A DNA stretch of 64,000 nt from contig CAVOZC010000020.1 of the NCBI GenBank assembly GCA_963700865.1, forward strand, positions 1 through 64,000, in the 5' to 3' direction. This document shows positions 1 to 8,489 of this stretch, one piece after another. Numbering within the stretch: the first letter of the stretch is position 1; every line of letters begins with the position of its first letter. The translations under genes and the position numbers were made by a program. The notes below the pieces were generated by a model. The model saw only the letters and a program-made list of their open reading frames with translations, made no database searches and was not told where the DNA came from. The stretch comes from CAVOGJ01 sp963700865. GTDB lineage: Bacteria > Planctomycetota > Planctomycetia > Pirellulales > Pirellulaceae.

Positions 1-19
1 TCGCGTAGGAAACGAGTGC

Positions 20-2389
20 ATGGTGAAACAACTCACGGCAGGGGCGTCTCAGCTTTCCGCCGTCGCAGGCTGGCCAAGGGGCGATTCTCAAAAGATTGCC
101 GAAGCTGCCCGCGCGAAGCGGACATCGAGGTCGTCCCGCGCACGGCCGGCTTACCGAGTTGCCTTGATCGGCGCTCTGGTCACCCTGACGTGCGTGTGCG
201 GCTGTGCCAAACACGATGATCGCACCATCGTTACGCTTTGGCACCAGATGACGCCGGGTGAGCGAAAGTCGTTGGATGAGGATATCCAGAGCTTTCAGAC
301 GCTGCATCCGGATATTGAAGTGCGCGCCTTGTACAAGGAGACGGAGGAACTCCGCAGCGGCTTTGAAACGGCCGCTCGGACGCCTGTCTGCCCGCAGCTC
401 GTCTACATGGCCTCCGACCCCATGGGTGCCTTTCAAGAGATGGACATCGTGCAAGACATGGGCCCCTGGTTTGAGGAAAGTGAGATCAACCAGTTTCTAC
501 CCGCTGCCTTCACGTTTCTTCCGGACAAGAAGGAGCCGTCGGTCCGGCGCCTATTGCAGGTCGGCGACCGCATCGGGAACCATCTGGCCCTGGTTTACAA
601 TCGAGACCTGATTGCCGTACCTCCCGCAACCACGGACGAAATGGTGCGGCTCGCCGTCGAGAACACAATCGACGAAAACGGCGACCAGCGGATGGAGCGT
701 TACGGACTTGTGTGGAACTTCACGGAGCCGTTCTTTGCCGTGCCGTTTCTCACAGGTTATGGCGCGTGGATGTTTGCGGAGGGCACCGAGACGACCCCCG
801 ACCTGGATACGCCGGGAGCGGTTAAGGCATACAAATTCATCGCCTCGCTGCGGAACAAATATAAGGTCATCCCTCCCAATTGCGATTACGAGAACGCCGA
901 TTCGCTCTTCAAGTCAGGCCGAGCCGCGATGATCATCAACGGGGATTGGAGCTGGAATGAATACCTGGCAAATCCGAAGATCGATGCGGCGATTGCTTGC
1001 CTGCCGATTGTCACCGAGACCGGGCTTCCCATGCGCCCGACCGTGGCGCCGAAGGGCTTCTCGCTGAGCACGCTCGCGCGCGGCAAACAGGCCGAGGCCG
1101 CCATGACCTTCGTGAAATACATGCTGTCCGAGGAAGTGCAGCGTCGTCACATGCACGAGCTGAAGATCCTCCCTTCGCGGAAATCGCTGCTGAACGACCC
1201 CTTTATCCAAAACGATCCGACGCTCGCCGTCTCCGCCGAACAGATGAAACGGGGACGAGCCATGCCGGTGGTGCCCGAATTGCGCGCCGTCTGGGATACG
1301 ATGCGACCTTCGTATCAGGCGCTGCTTGGCGGAAGCGTTACCGCCGAAGAAGCAGCCGCCACCATGCAGCGTCAAGCCGTGGCGAAAATTGCCGAGATGA
1401 ATGAGGACATTCGCCCCGGCATGGCCGCCAAATTCATTACGATCATCGGTTGGCTGACGATTGTTGCCGTGGCGATCTGGCAGGTCCGCACGCTGCGACT
1501 GATTGCCGGCGATTGGAAACTGAACCGCTTCGCCTATTTGCTAGCCTACCCTGCCCTGATCGTGATTTTTGCCACGATTGTCTTTCCCTTCTTCTACAAC
1601 ATCGTGATCTCTTTCTCGAACATGTCGCTGAAGAACTTTCAAGATTGGGAGATTATCGGCTTCCAGCATTACGCACGCGTCTTTTCCGACCGCAGTTTCC
1701 TACCCGTGCTGGGGAAGACCATTATTTGGACCAGTGTGAACGTCTTTTTTCATGTCGCTATTGGATTGTTCCTGGCCGTCATGCTCAACGGTCCCGTTGT
1801 CGGCAAGAGCATCTATCGCGTGCTGCTCATCCTTCCCTGGGCCGTACCGGCGTACATCACCGCCCTTACCTGGAAGGGCATGTTTGACCTGGAATATGGG
1901 GCCGTCAACCTGCTCGCTGGCAAGTATCTGCATCAACCCGTGATCGACTGGCTGGGAGATCCCTTCAACGCATTCGTGGCCTGCATCACCACCAATGTCT
2001 GGCTGGGCTTTCCCTTCATGATGGTCATCGCTCTCGGCGGGATGCAGGGGATCCCGCAGGAGTTGTACGAGGCGGCGCGGATCGATCGAGTGTCGCGCTG
2101 GATGCAGTTCTGGCATATCACGCTGCCCATGCTGCGTCCGGTACTTATTCCGGCCATTACGCTCGGCACCGTCTGGACGTTCAATAACCTCAACGTGATT
2201 TGGCTCGTTTCCGACGGTGGTAAGCCGTCGGATAAGACACATATTCTGGTGTCATACGTCTATAAGGCCGTGTTCAACCTCTACCGGTACGGGTACGGAG
2301 CGGCATTGTCACTCGTCATCTTCGGCATGCTGCTGGTCTTTTCCGTCGTTTTTCTCTCCCGCACCAACGCCACGGAAGGCACATCATGA
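20..2389 (+). CDS. ABC sugar importer: lipid-anchored binding protein fused to MalF-like permease
   Basis: Imports an unidentified sugar or oligosaccharide. One 789-residue chain carries both the solute receptor and one channel subunit, which are normally separate proteins. Residues 1-45 are a basic leader, 46-62 a hydrophobic segment ending in a lipobox-like VCGC (acceptor about Cys62), 68-455 resemble a MalE-type solute-binding protein, 470-490 is a membrane span, and from about 500 there are further spans of a MalF-type permease with the EAA loop near 680-705 (YEAARID, then ITLP). AGGA lies 9 bases before the ATG, so this start is kept although the leader is long. The stop overlaps the next permease gene (ATGA), so the two are co-translated. 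The ATPase gene is not in the window, and the substrate cannot be read from sequence. Confidence 0.88.
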   Translation: MVKQLTAGASQLSAVAGWPRGDSQKIAEAARAKRTSRSSRARPAYRVALIGALVTLTCVCGCAKHDDRTIVTLWHQMTPGERKSLDEDIQSFQTLHPDIEVRALYKETEELRSGFETAARTPVCPQLVYMASDPMGAFQEMDIVQDMGPWFEESEINQFLPAAFTFLPDKKEPSVRRLLQVGDRIGNHLALVYNRDLIAVPPATTDEMVRLAVENTIDENGDQRMERYGLVWNFTEPFFAVPFLTGYGAWMFAEGTETTPDLDTPGAVKAYKFIASLRNKYKVIPPNCDYENADSLFKSGRAAMIINGDWSWNEYLANPKIDAAIACLPIVTETGLPMRPTVAPKGFSLSTLARGKQAEAAMTFVKYMLSEEVQRRHMHELKILPSRKSLLNDPFIQNDPTLAVSAEQMKRGRAMPVVPELRAVWDTMRPSYQALLGGSVTAEEAAATMQRQAVAKIAEMNEDIRPGMAAKFITIIGWLTIVAVAIWQVRTLRLIAGDWKLNRFAYLLAYPALIVIFATIVFPFFYNIVISFSNMSLKNFQDWEIIGFQHYARVFSDRSFLPVLGKTIIWTSVNVFFHVAIGLFLAVMLNGPVVGKSIYRVLLILPWAVPAYITALTWKGMFDLEYGAVNLLAGKYLHQPVIDWLGDPFNAFVACITTNVWLGFPFMMVIALGGMQGIPQELYEAARIDRVSRWMQFWHITLPMLRPVLIPAITLGTVWTFNNLNVIWLVSDGGKPSDKTHILVSYVYKAVFNLYRYGYGAALSLVIFGMLLVFSVVFLSRTNATEGTS

Positions 2390-3216
2390 GAGAACCGCGA
2401 CTATTGACCCTTTGCCGGCACATCGTGCTGCTCACCTTTGTGGCGATCTCCGTTTATCCGGTCTTGAACGTCATCTCCATCTCGTTGCGTCCGGGCGACC
2501 AACTCCGCACCCAGGACCTGCGGATCATTCCCGAGGATTGGACGTTCGATTCGTATCGCGAATTGTTCACGGAACAGCCATTTCTACGCTGGGTCGGCAA
2601 TTCATCCTTGGTGGCTCTCATGGTGACGACCACCGGAGTCGTCCTCGCCGCCATCGGCGGATATGCGTTCAGCCGCTACCGATTTGTCGGACGACAAACC
2701 GGTATGCTGGCGATTTTGACGACACAGATGTTCCCGGCGACCATGCTGCTATTACCCCTCTACATCATGATTGCGCGGCTGCAACTCGTGAATACTTTCT
2801 TCGGGTTGATGATTTTTTATACCGCCACCGCCTTGCCATTCTGCCTCTGGCAAATGAAGGGCTTTTACGATACGATCCCCACCTCGCTCGAAGAAGCCGC
2901 CTGCATCGATGGATGTAATCCTTGGCAGTCTTTTTACAAGATCATCCTGCCTCTCGCGGTCCCGGGACTCGTCATCACAGCTCTGTTCAGCTTCATGAGT
3001 GCCTGGTCTGAGTACATCGTGGCAGCTGTGGTCTTGCAGGACCGCGATATGTTTACCCTGCCGTTGGGGCTGAAGAGTTTTCAAGCCAGCATGTCGACCG
3101 ACTGGGGGCTGTACGCCGCCTCGTCCGTGCTGGTCAGTATCCCGGTCGTGATCCTCTTCATCACACTCAGCCGCTACCTCGTCAGCGGCTTGACGCTCGG
3201 CTCGGTCAAGGAGTGA
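2386..3216 (+). CDS. ABC sugar transporter permease, MalG-like
   Basis: Second channel subunit of the sugar importer, an inner-membrane protein of 276 residues, normal for the MalG/BPD_transp_1 family. Six hydrophobic segments can be seen. The cytoplasmic EAA loop that docks the ATPase lies at about residues 167-195 (LEEAACIDGC, then KIILPLAVPG). The start codon overlaps the stop of the fused receptor-permease gene by four bases, so the pair forms one operon and probably a heterodimeric channel. No gene follows closely: the next start is about 225 bases away. Confidence 0.9.
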   Translation: MREPRLLTLCRHIVLLTFVAISVYPVLNVISISLRPGDQLRTQDLRIIPEDWTFDSYRELFTEQPFLRWVGNSSLVALMVTTTGVVLAAIGGYAFSRYRFVGRQTGMLAILTTQMFPATMLLLPLYIMIARLQLVNTFFGLMIFYTATALPFCLWQMKGFYDTIPTSLEEAACIDGCNPWQSFYKIILPLAVPGLVITALFSFMSAWSEYIVAAVVLQDRDMFTLPLGLKSFQASMSTDWGLYAASSVLVSIPVVILFITLSRYLVSGLTLGSVKE

Positions 3217-3442
3217 CGGGCCGGCGGGCCTGCCAGCAGGGGAAGTCGCGCTCCCTCGATTTCGAGAGCCGCCGGTCACCTGGCGGCGAAACTCACCTTG
3301 GTGCCCCGGGCCCATTCACCGTAAACTCGCGGTCCGGCGGTCAAGCCGGCCTCGGGCCATGCAGGGCGCTGGCAACCCGTGAGATCCACGGAGGTCTTAC
3401 GTGTTCGTCTCGGGGAAATCATTCGCACAAGGAGGTTCGTTC

Positions 3443-5299
3443 GTGCGGCCTATCTCACTGCTTCGCGATCTGTCTTTGCTTTCCGTGATCGCGGGCATCC
3501 TTTTTTTTGGAAACCTGGGCGGTGCTCGCTTGTGGGACCGGGACGAGCCGCGGAACGCGACGTGCGCGCGAGAGATGCTGGCTCGGGGCGACTGGGTGGT
3601 ACCCACGTTTAACGCGGAATTACGGACGCACAAGCCGATCATGCTGTATTGGCTGACCATGGCTTCCTACTCGGTCTTGGGCGTGAGCGAATTCGCCGCG
3701 AGGCTGCCGTCCGCGACCTTGTCCTGCGGGACGGTCCTGTTGACCTATCTGATCGGTCTGCGGCTGTTCGGTCGCCGCCCTGCCATCTGGTCCGCCTGTG
3801 CGCTGGCAACCTTCGTCATGATGGGGGTGACGGGCCGAGCCGCAACGCCGGACGGCTGTTTGATCTTTTTCAGCGCGGCCGCGATGGCCTGGTACGTCTA
3901 CTCCGTGTGGCCACCTCGTCAGCCGACGGCAGCCCGAACGGAGCTGGTCCGCCGAGGAGCCATTCCTTTTACGAATTCGCTGGCCGCCGCCTGGGGACTG
4001 TATGCCATCATGGGGCTGGCGGTCCTTGCGAAAGGGCCCGTGGGCATGGTACTGCCAACGGCCGTGATCGGCATGTTCTGCCTGCTTGCCAGATGCCCGC
4101 GTCCGGCAGCCAACGAAACCAGGGTTCACGACGGATTTTGGCGCCGAGCCCAAGCATGGTTCGAGTTCGGCCTGCGGGTGTGCGAGCCGCGAAGTTTTTA
4201 TCGCACATGCGGGACGATGCGTCCCTGCCTGGCTCTCCTCGTCGTCTGCCTCGTCGCCGGCCCCTGGTATGTGTGGGTGGGTATCCGCACCGACGGCCAA
4301 TGGCTGCGTGAATTTTTCTGGGAACACAACGTCAGCCGTGCCGTCAGTCCCATGGAAGGCCACCACGGTTCCTTTCTTTTCTATCCGCTGGCCTTGCTCG
4401 CCTGCTGTTTTCCCTGGTCCGTGCTGACCCTCCCGACGCTGCTCTCCACGACTCGCCAACTGCGGGAGGAAACACGGGAGCACTCGATCGATCGCGACAG
4501 CATTCTTTTTCTTTATTGCTGGGTCGGGGTTTATGTGGCGATTTTCTCCCTGGCACAGACAAAGCTGCCCAGCTACGTCGCACCGACCTTCCCTGCGGTT
4601 GCACTCCTGTTTGGTCGCTTTGTGAGTGACTGGGAACAGTCTCGCACGCGTGTGGCCGATCTCTGGTGGCCTCTCGGCATGACGATTTTCGGCCTGGTAG
4701 GCATTGTGTTGAGCGTGGGGATTCCGCTGGCCGTGCGACGATACTTGCCGGCCGAATCGGCTGCGATCTGGCTTGTGCTTGTGGGTGCGATTCCCCTCGC
4801 CGGAGCCGCGGTGGCCCTTATCTGCCACCGCCAAGGGAGACTCGCGTGGTCCACGCGAGCCTTTGCCGCGTCTGCCGTGGCCTTGAGCCTCGTCCTGTTT
4901 TCGGTGGTGGCCGACCGAGTAAGTCAGCATCAGGATTGCGAGCGACTGTTACGCGACTTGCCGCTGGACGCTCAAGCCTCGCTGGCCTCGTATGCCGCGC
5001 TGGAACCGTCCTGGGTATTTTATTCTCAGCACACCATTCGGCAATTTGACGCTGGTTCGGCCGCCGCGGCGGCCGAATTCCTGCGAGCCGAGCCGTCGGC
5101 CTATCTGATCGTCACGGATCAGTATCTGACGTCGTTGCAGCAGGCATGTGCTGATCCACTCTGGGTCGTCGATCGAGGCCGCTATTTCCTGAGGGATCGG
5201 GAGCTCCTGCTGGTGAGGAGCCAGGCCCCGATGGAGTGCGGCGAAGCAGCGCCGCCCTCCAAAGTCGCTGAACGCTCCGCGTTCAGTGCAGCGCCGTAA
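3443..5299 (+). CDS. GT39-family membrane glycosyltransferase (ArnT/PMT-like)
   Basis: Polytopic membrane enzyme expected to move a sugar from a polyprenyl-phosphate carrier to a lipid or protein outside the inner membrane. The first loop has the acidic pair of this family (WDRDEPRNA) and the typical HKPIMLYWL segment, followed by about ten hydrophobic spans. The longest frame opens at 3401, but a GTG at 3443 sits 7 bases after a full AAGGAGG site (3429-3435) and begins just before the first span, so I take 3443 (618 residues). The last 25 residues, starting at MECGEAAPPS, are encoded by a dispersed DNA repeat and are probably not part of the ancestral protein. Acceptor unknown. Confidence 0.82.
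   Translation: MRPISLLRDLSLLSVIAGILFFGNLGGARLWDRDEPRNATCAREMLARGDWVVPTFNAELRTHKPIMLYWLTMASYSVLGVSEFAARLPSATLSCGTVLLTYLIGLRLFGRRPAIWSACALATFVMMGVTGRAATPDGCLIFFSAAAMAWYVYSVWPPRQPTAARTELVRRGAIPFTNSLAAAWGLYAIMGLAVLAKGPVGMVLPTAVIGMFCLLARCPRPAANETRVHDGFWRRAQAWFEFGLRVCEPRSFYRTCGTMRPCLALLVVCLVAGPWYVWVGIRTDGQWLREFFWEHNVSRAVSPMEGHHGSFLFYPLALLACCFPWSVLTLPTLLSTTRQLREETREHSIDRDSILFLYCWVGVYVAIFSLAQTKLPSYVAPTFPAVALLFGRFVSDWEQSRTRVADLWWPLGMTIFGLVGIVLSVGIPLAVRRYLPAESAAIWLVLVGAIPLAGAAVALICHRQGRLAWSTRAFAASAVALSLVLFSVVADRVSQHQDCERLLRDLPLDAQASLASYAALEPSWVFYSQHTIRQFDAGSAAAAAEFLRAEPSAYLIVTDQYLTSLQQACADPLWVVDRGRYFLRDRELLLVRSQAPMECGEAAPPSKVAERSAFSAAP
5230..5286. repeat. Dispersed hairpin repeat, copy 1 (inside the 3' end of the GT39 gene)
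   Basis: Two hairpins in a row: GGAGTGCGGCG pairs with CGCCGCCCTCC (one mismatch), then CTGAACGC-TCC-GCGTTCAG pairs perfectly. A related sequence lies at 29573-29625. On translation it gives an ECGEA/ECGDA peptide. It looks like a REP-type element. Confidence 0.6.
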
Positions 5300-5344
5300 A
5301 CGCAGGGGATACGTCGGCCGATCGATGGCGGCTCCGCCGTAGGC

Positions 5345-5371
5345 AAAAGCGGCGAACCATCGCCGCCCTCC
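5345..5371. repeat. Dispersed hairpin repeat, partial copy 2
   Basis: Twenty-seven bases matching 29573-29599 with two differences. It lies in the short gap between the convergent GT39 and topoisomerase genes, where it could act as a weak bidirectional terminator. Function inferred only from position. Confidence 0.5.
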
Positions 5372-5380
5372 CCAGCGCAG

Positions 5381-8056
5381 CTATTTCTTCCGGCTTACCG
5401 ACCGTTTCGCGGTCGTTTTCTTCTTGGCGGCGGCCTTCTTTTTGGCCGGTTTCTTGGCCGGAGCCGCATCGGCACCGTCCGACTTGGCGGACGACTCCGC
5501 ATCGTCCGACTTCTTCGCGGACTTCCGCGGAGCAAACTCGAAACCCAATTTGCCCGACTCACGATCAAGGGTGAGATGGGCCGCGAATTTGCGGCCTTTC
5601 TTGGACAGAAAACCGGGCATCAGATCGGTCTTGCCCTCGAGGAACAGCTTCCGCGCCTGTTCTGCCGGAATGTCACGCTGCAAAATGGTTTTGCTGATGC
5701 GAACCCCTCGCTCATCCTTCTTCTTCGCCATCTCGGGAGCCAGATAGGCGCGATCCGTTTCGTAGACGTTGATCAGTTCGTCGGATCCATCCGCGATCGG
5801 CGCCTTACAGAGGATCTGGTCTTCGGTCAGATTCTGTAGTTCGTCGTCACGATCATCGTCACCTTCGAAGACAAAATTGACCTTCCAAGTCCGTTTCGAC
5901 TTTTCCAGGACCAGATCGGCCGTAAACGGTTGACCGAAGCGGTTCTTGAATTGGTCGATTGGCCCAACCCGATGGTTGGTGATCAGCTCGCGAGCTTCAT
6001 CCTCCGTAAGTTCATGGCTGGCGATGTGCTTCTTCACGCGGAAGGAACACTCGGGATTCTTGCAGTCGAATACGCCATCAGTCTGGCGAAAGTCGCTACC
6101 GCCGCAATCCGGACACTTAGCGTGGATGTCGGGAAACGACCGATTGACAATGGCATCCGTGAATTGCCGCGTCTGTTGAACGATACTCTTCGCGAGCGTT
6201 TTGATTTCATTCATGAACTCAGCGCGCTGCAAGCTGCCATGTTCCATCTCTTTCAGCTTGTATTCCCACTCCCCGGTCATTTCGGGCGACCCCAGGGTGT
6301 CGATGCCGATTTCCTGCAGCAGGTCGACGAGCGCCAGACCTTTGTTGGAGACAACCAGGTCGCTCTTCTTCCGTTCATCACGGAACACGTATTTTTGCCG
6401 AATGAGATTTTCAATAATCGACGCCCGGGTCGCCGGCGTGCCGAGTCCCCGCTCGCTCATGGCATCCCGCAAGTCTTCATCATCAACGCGTTTCCCGGCC
6501 GTCTCCATCGCGGAAAGCAGCGTGGAATCGGTGTAGCGCGCGGGGGGCTTGGTTTCATTCTGCCGCAAGTCGACCGATACCGGCTGTGCCCCTTCGCCAT
6601 CTTCGGCAATGACCAGTTCGTCCTTATCGGTCGCCACGCCCGCCTTGCGTCCGTAGACCTCCAGCCAGCCGGGAACCACCAGCACTCGGCCGTCCGTCCG
6701 AAAACAGTCCTCGCCGACGCGCGTGATCCGGCGCGTGACTTCGTATTCCGCGTGCGGGTAAAAGATCGCCAGAAAGCGGCGGACGACAAGCTCGTACACT
6801 TTCCGCGCGTCGTCATCGAGGCTGGTGGTCGGCGTCTTTCCCGTGGGAATGATGGCAAAGTGGTCGCTGACCTTGGCGGTATTGAAGATTCGCTTCGAAT
6901 CAGTGACTCGATCATTCGCCAGAATCCAGCCGGCGCAACGGGCAAACGACTCGGGATACGATGCGTTCGGCCCCTGCTTGGCGTACGCCTGCAGCGTCTT
7001 CTTGACCGGATCGATGTAGTCCTCGGGCAGGTACTTGGAATCGGTACGGGGATACGTCAACAACTTGTACCGATCGTACAGCGCCTGGGCCAGTTGCAAG
7101 GTGCGTCGAGCGCTGTAGCCATGTTTTCCGTTCGCCTCGCGTTGGAGACTCGTCAAATCAAAAAGCTGCGGAGGCGCCTGTTTGGTGGGTTTTTTCTCCT
7201 CGTGCACGACGCCCGGCCGGCCCTCGCAGCGAGCCTTAATGGCCTCCGCTTCCTCCAGGCTCCAGATACGCTCGGGTCGCAGTTGATCGTCACTGTCGTC
7301 TTTTTTGAAATCCTCGGCGAACCAGCGACCATGATATTGGCCGGCGGCGACTTCAAAATCACCATGGACTTCGTAATAGACGCGAGGCACGAAATTTCGA
7401 ATCACCCGCTCTCGTTCGGCGAGGATGACGAGCGTGGGGGTCTGCACGCGGCCGGCGGTCGTCACCATGAAGCCGCCATGGCGCGAGTTGTAGGCCGTGA
7501 GGGCTCGCGTGCCGTTCAATCCAATCAGCCAGTCACTCTCCGAGCGGCACATGGCGGCGTCCGCCAGCGGTTGCATCTCCTGGTCGGAACGAAGATGGTT
7601 CCAGGCCTCGATGATGGCATCATCGGTCATGGACTGCATCCACATCCGCTTGATCTGGATCGGTTTGTGAACATCCGCAAGCTGCATGAGATAGCGAAAT
7701 ATCAACTCTCCCTCACGGCCGGCATCGCAGGCGTTCACCACGTTGGTGACATCCTTCTTCTTCAGCAGCCGCAAGAGGAGCTTAAACCGAGATTCGCTGC
7801 GTTCGATCGGTTGCAATTCGAAACGCTGGGGGATTACCGGTAGATGCTTCATGCCCCAAGGGAGCTTCTTTCCCTCGGGGGTGAGCGGCATTTTCAGCTC
7901 GACCAGATGGCCGATGGCGGAGGAGATATACGCGCGGTCATTTTCAAAATAGTCCTTTTTCCGCTCGAACTTACCGAATTCGGGCAATTTGCCCAGGACT
8001 CGGGCAAGGTCGGTCGCGACACTCGGCTTCTCGGCGATAATCAGCGTTTTTGTCAT
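5381..8056 (-). CDS. topB: DNA topoisomerase III (type IA) with Lys/Ala-rich tail
   Basis: Relaxes and decatenates DNA by transient single-strand breaks. TOPRIM domain at residues 1-145 with the acidic motif DAGREGE at 111-117, in the form typical of topoisomerase III rather than I. TAGRVQTPTL at 200-209 matches the family's SVGRVQTPTL motif, and the catalytic tyrosine is Tyr335 in TYPRTDSKYL. After the core comes a four-cysteine zinc ribbon (CPDC then CKNPEC), two C-terminal Toprim_Crpt-like modules and a histone-H1-like tail of Lys and Ala, which probably binds DNA non-specifically. At 891 residues it is longer than E. coli TopB because of the tail. The ATG is followed directly by the conserved KTLIIAEKPS start. 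Confidence 0.93.
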   Translation of the reverse strand: MTKTLIIAEKPSVATDLARVLGKLPEFGKFERKKDYFENDRAYISSAIGHLVELKMPLTPEGKKLPWGMKHLPVIPQRFELQPIERSESRFKLLLRLLKKKDVTNVVNACDAGREGELIFRYLMQLADVHKPIQIKRMWMQSMTDDAIIEAWNHLRSDQEMQPLADAAMCRSESDWLIGLNGTRALTAYNSRHGGFMVTTAGRVQTPTLVILAERERVIRNFVPRVYYEVHGDFEVAAGQYHGRWFAEDFKKDDSDDQLRPERIWSLEEAEAIKARCEGRPGVVHEEKKPTKQAPPQLFDLTSLQREANGKHGYSARRTLQLAQALYDRYKLLTYPRTDSKYLPEDYIDPVKKTLQAYAKQGPNASYPESFARCAGWILANDRVTDSKRIFNTAKVSDHFAIIPTGKTPTTSLDDDARKVYELVVRRFLAIFYPHAEYEVTRRITRVGEDCFRTDGRVLVVPGWLEVYGRKAGVATDKDELVIAEDGEGAQPVSVDLRQNETKPPARYTDSTLLSAMETAGKRVDDEDLRDAMSERGLGTPATRASIIENLIRQKYVFRDERKKSDLVVSNKGLALVDLLQEIGIDTLGSPEMTGEWEYKLKEMEHGSLQRAEFMNEIKTLAKSIVQQTRQFTDAIVNRSFPDIHAKCPDCGGSDFRQTDGVFDCKNPECSFRVKKHIASHELTEDEARELITNHRVGPIDQFKNRFGQPFTADLVLEKSKRTWKVNFVFEGDDDRDDELQNLTEDQILCKAPIADGSDELINVYETDRAYLAPEMAKKKDERGVRISKTILQRDIPAEQARKLFLEGKTDLMPGFLSKKGRKFAAHLTLDRESGKLGFEFAPRKSAKKSDDAESSAKSDGADAAPAKKPAKKKAAAKKKTTAKRSVSRKK

Positions 8057-8489
8057 GCAAGTTCGGCGGGTACGTGATCTTCAGGGCTTGGCGGCGTGCA
8101 TTCAGAAGGATCGGTTCATCAGGTGTCTCGGCTGGCGACGCGGGCCAGGAGTCTATCTATCAGCCGTCGACAAGGGCCTGCATCACTACTCAGGAATGGC
8201 CCACTAGGACCGGAAATATCGGAGTCAGGTAAATAGGGTTTGGCAATTCCTAACGGATATCACGTGAGAATCCAGGGGCAGCCCGGCGAATCGAGGGAAA
8301 AAAGGGGGATTCCATGAAGGGCCGGAAACAGCGACACTCCCTATTGGGATTGAATTTACGTCCTCCCGCCCTAAAATCGCGGGCTTCATTGTTACGCTAC
8401 CCGGTCGTCTTAGGACACTGGGTTTTCACCTGTCAAGATGGGGTCGGTCGGAATTCGCGACGCCCAGCGCTCCGAAGGAATGGTTTTCG
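8057..8489. other. Divergent intergenic region
   Basis: 433 bases between topB and the chaperone gene, which are transcribed away from each other. Apart from one candidate promoter (8350-8377) I see no gene, RNA or repeat. Confidence 0.5.
8350..8377 (+). promoter_or_regulatory. Candidate sigma-70 type promoter for the PpiD-like gene
   Basis: TTGAAT (8350-8355), a 16-base spacer and TAAAAT (8372-8377) lie 113 bases before the start codon. Match to the consensus is 4/6 and 5/6. A motif-only call; planctomycete promoters are poorly defined. Confidence 0.35.

Noticed and set aside
3620..4930. A 436-codon open frame on the minus strand
   Set aside because: Antisense to the GT39 gene; His/Arg/Gly-rich shadow composition.
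5930..7843. A 637-codon open frame on the plus strand
   Set aside because: It is antisense to topB, which has all family motifs; long antisense frames are expected in GC-rich genes with biased third positions.
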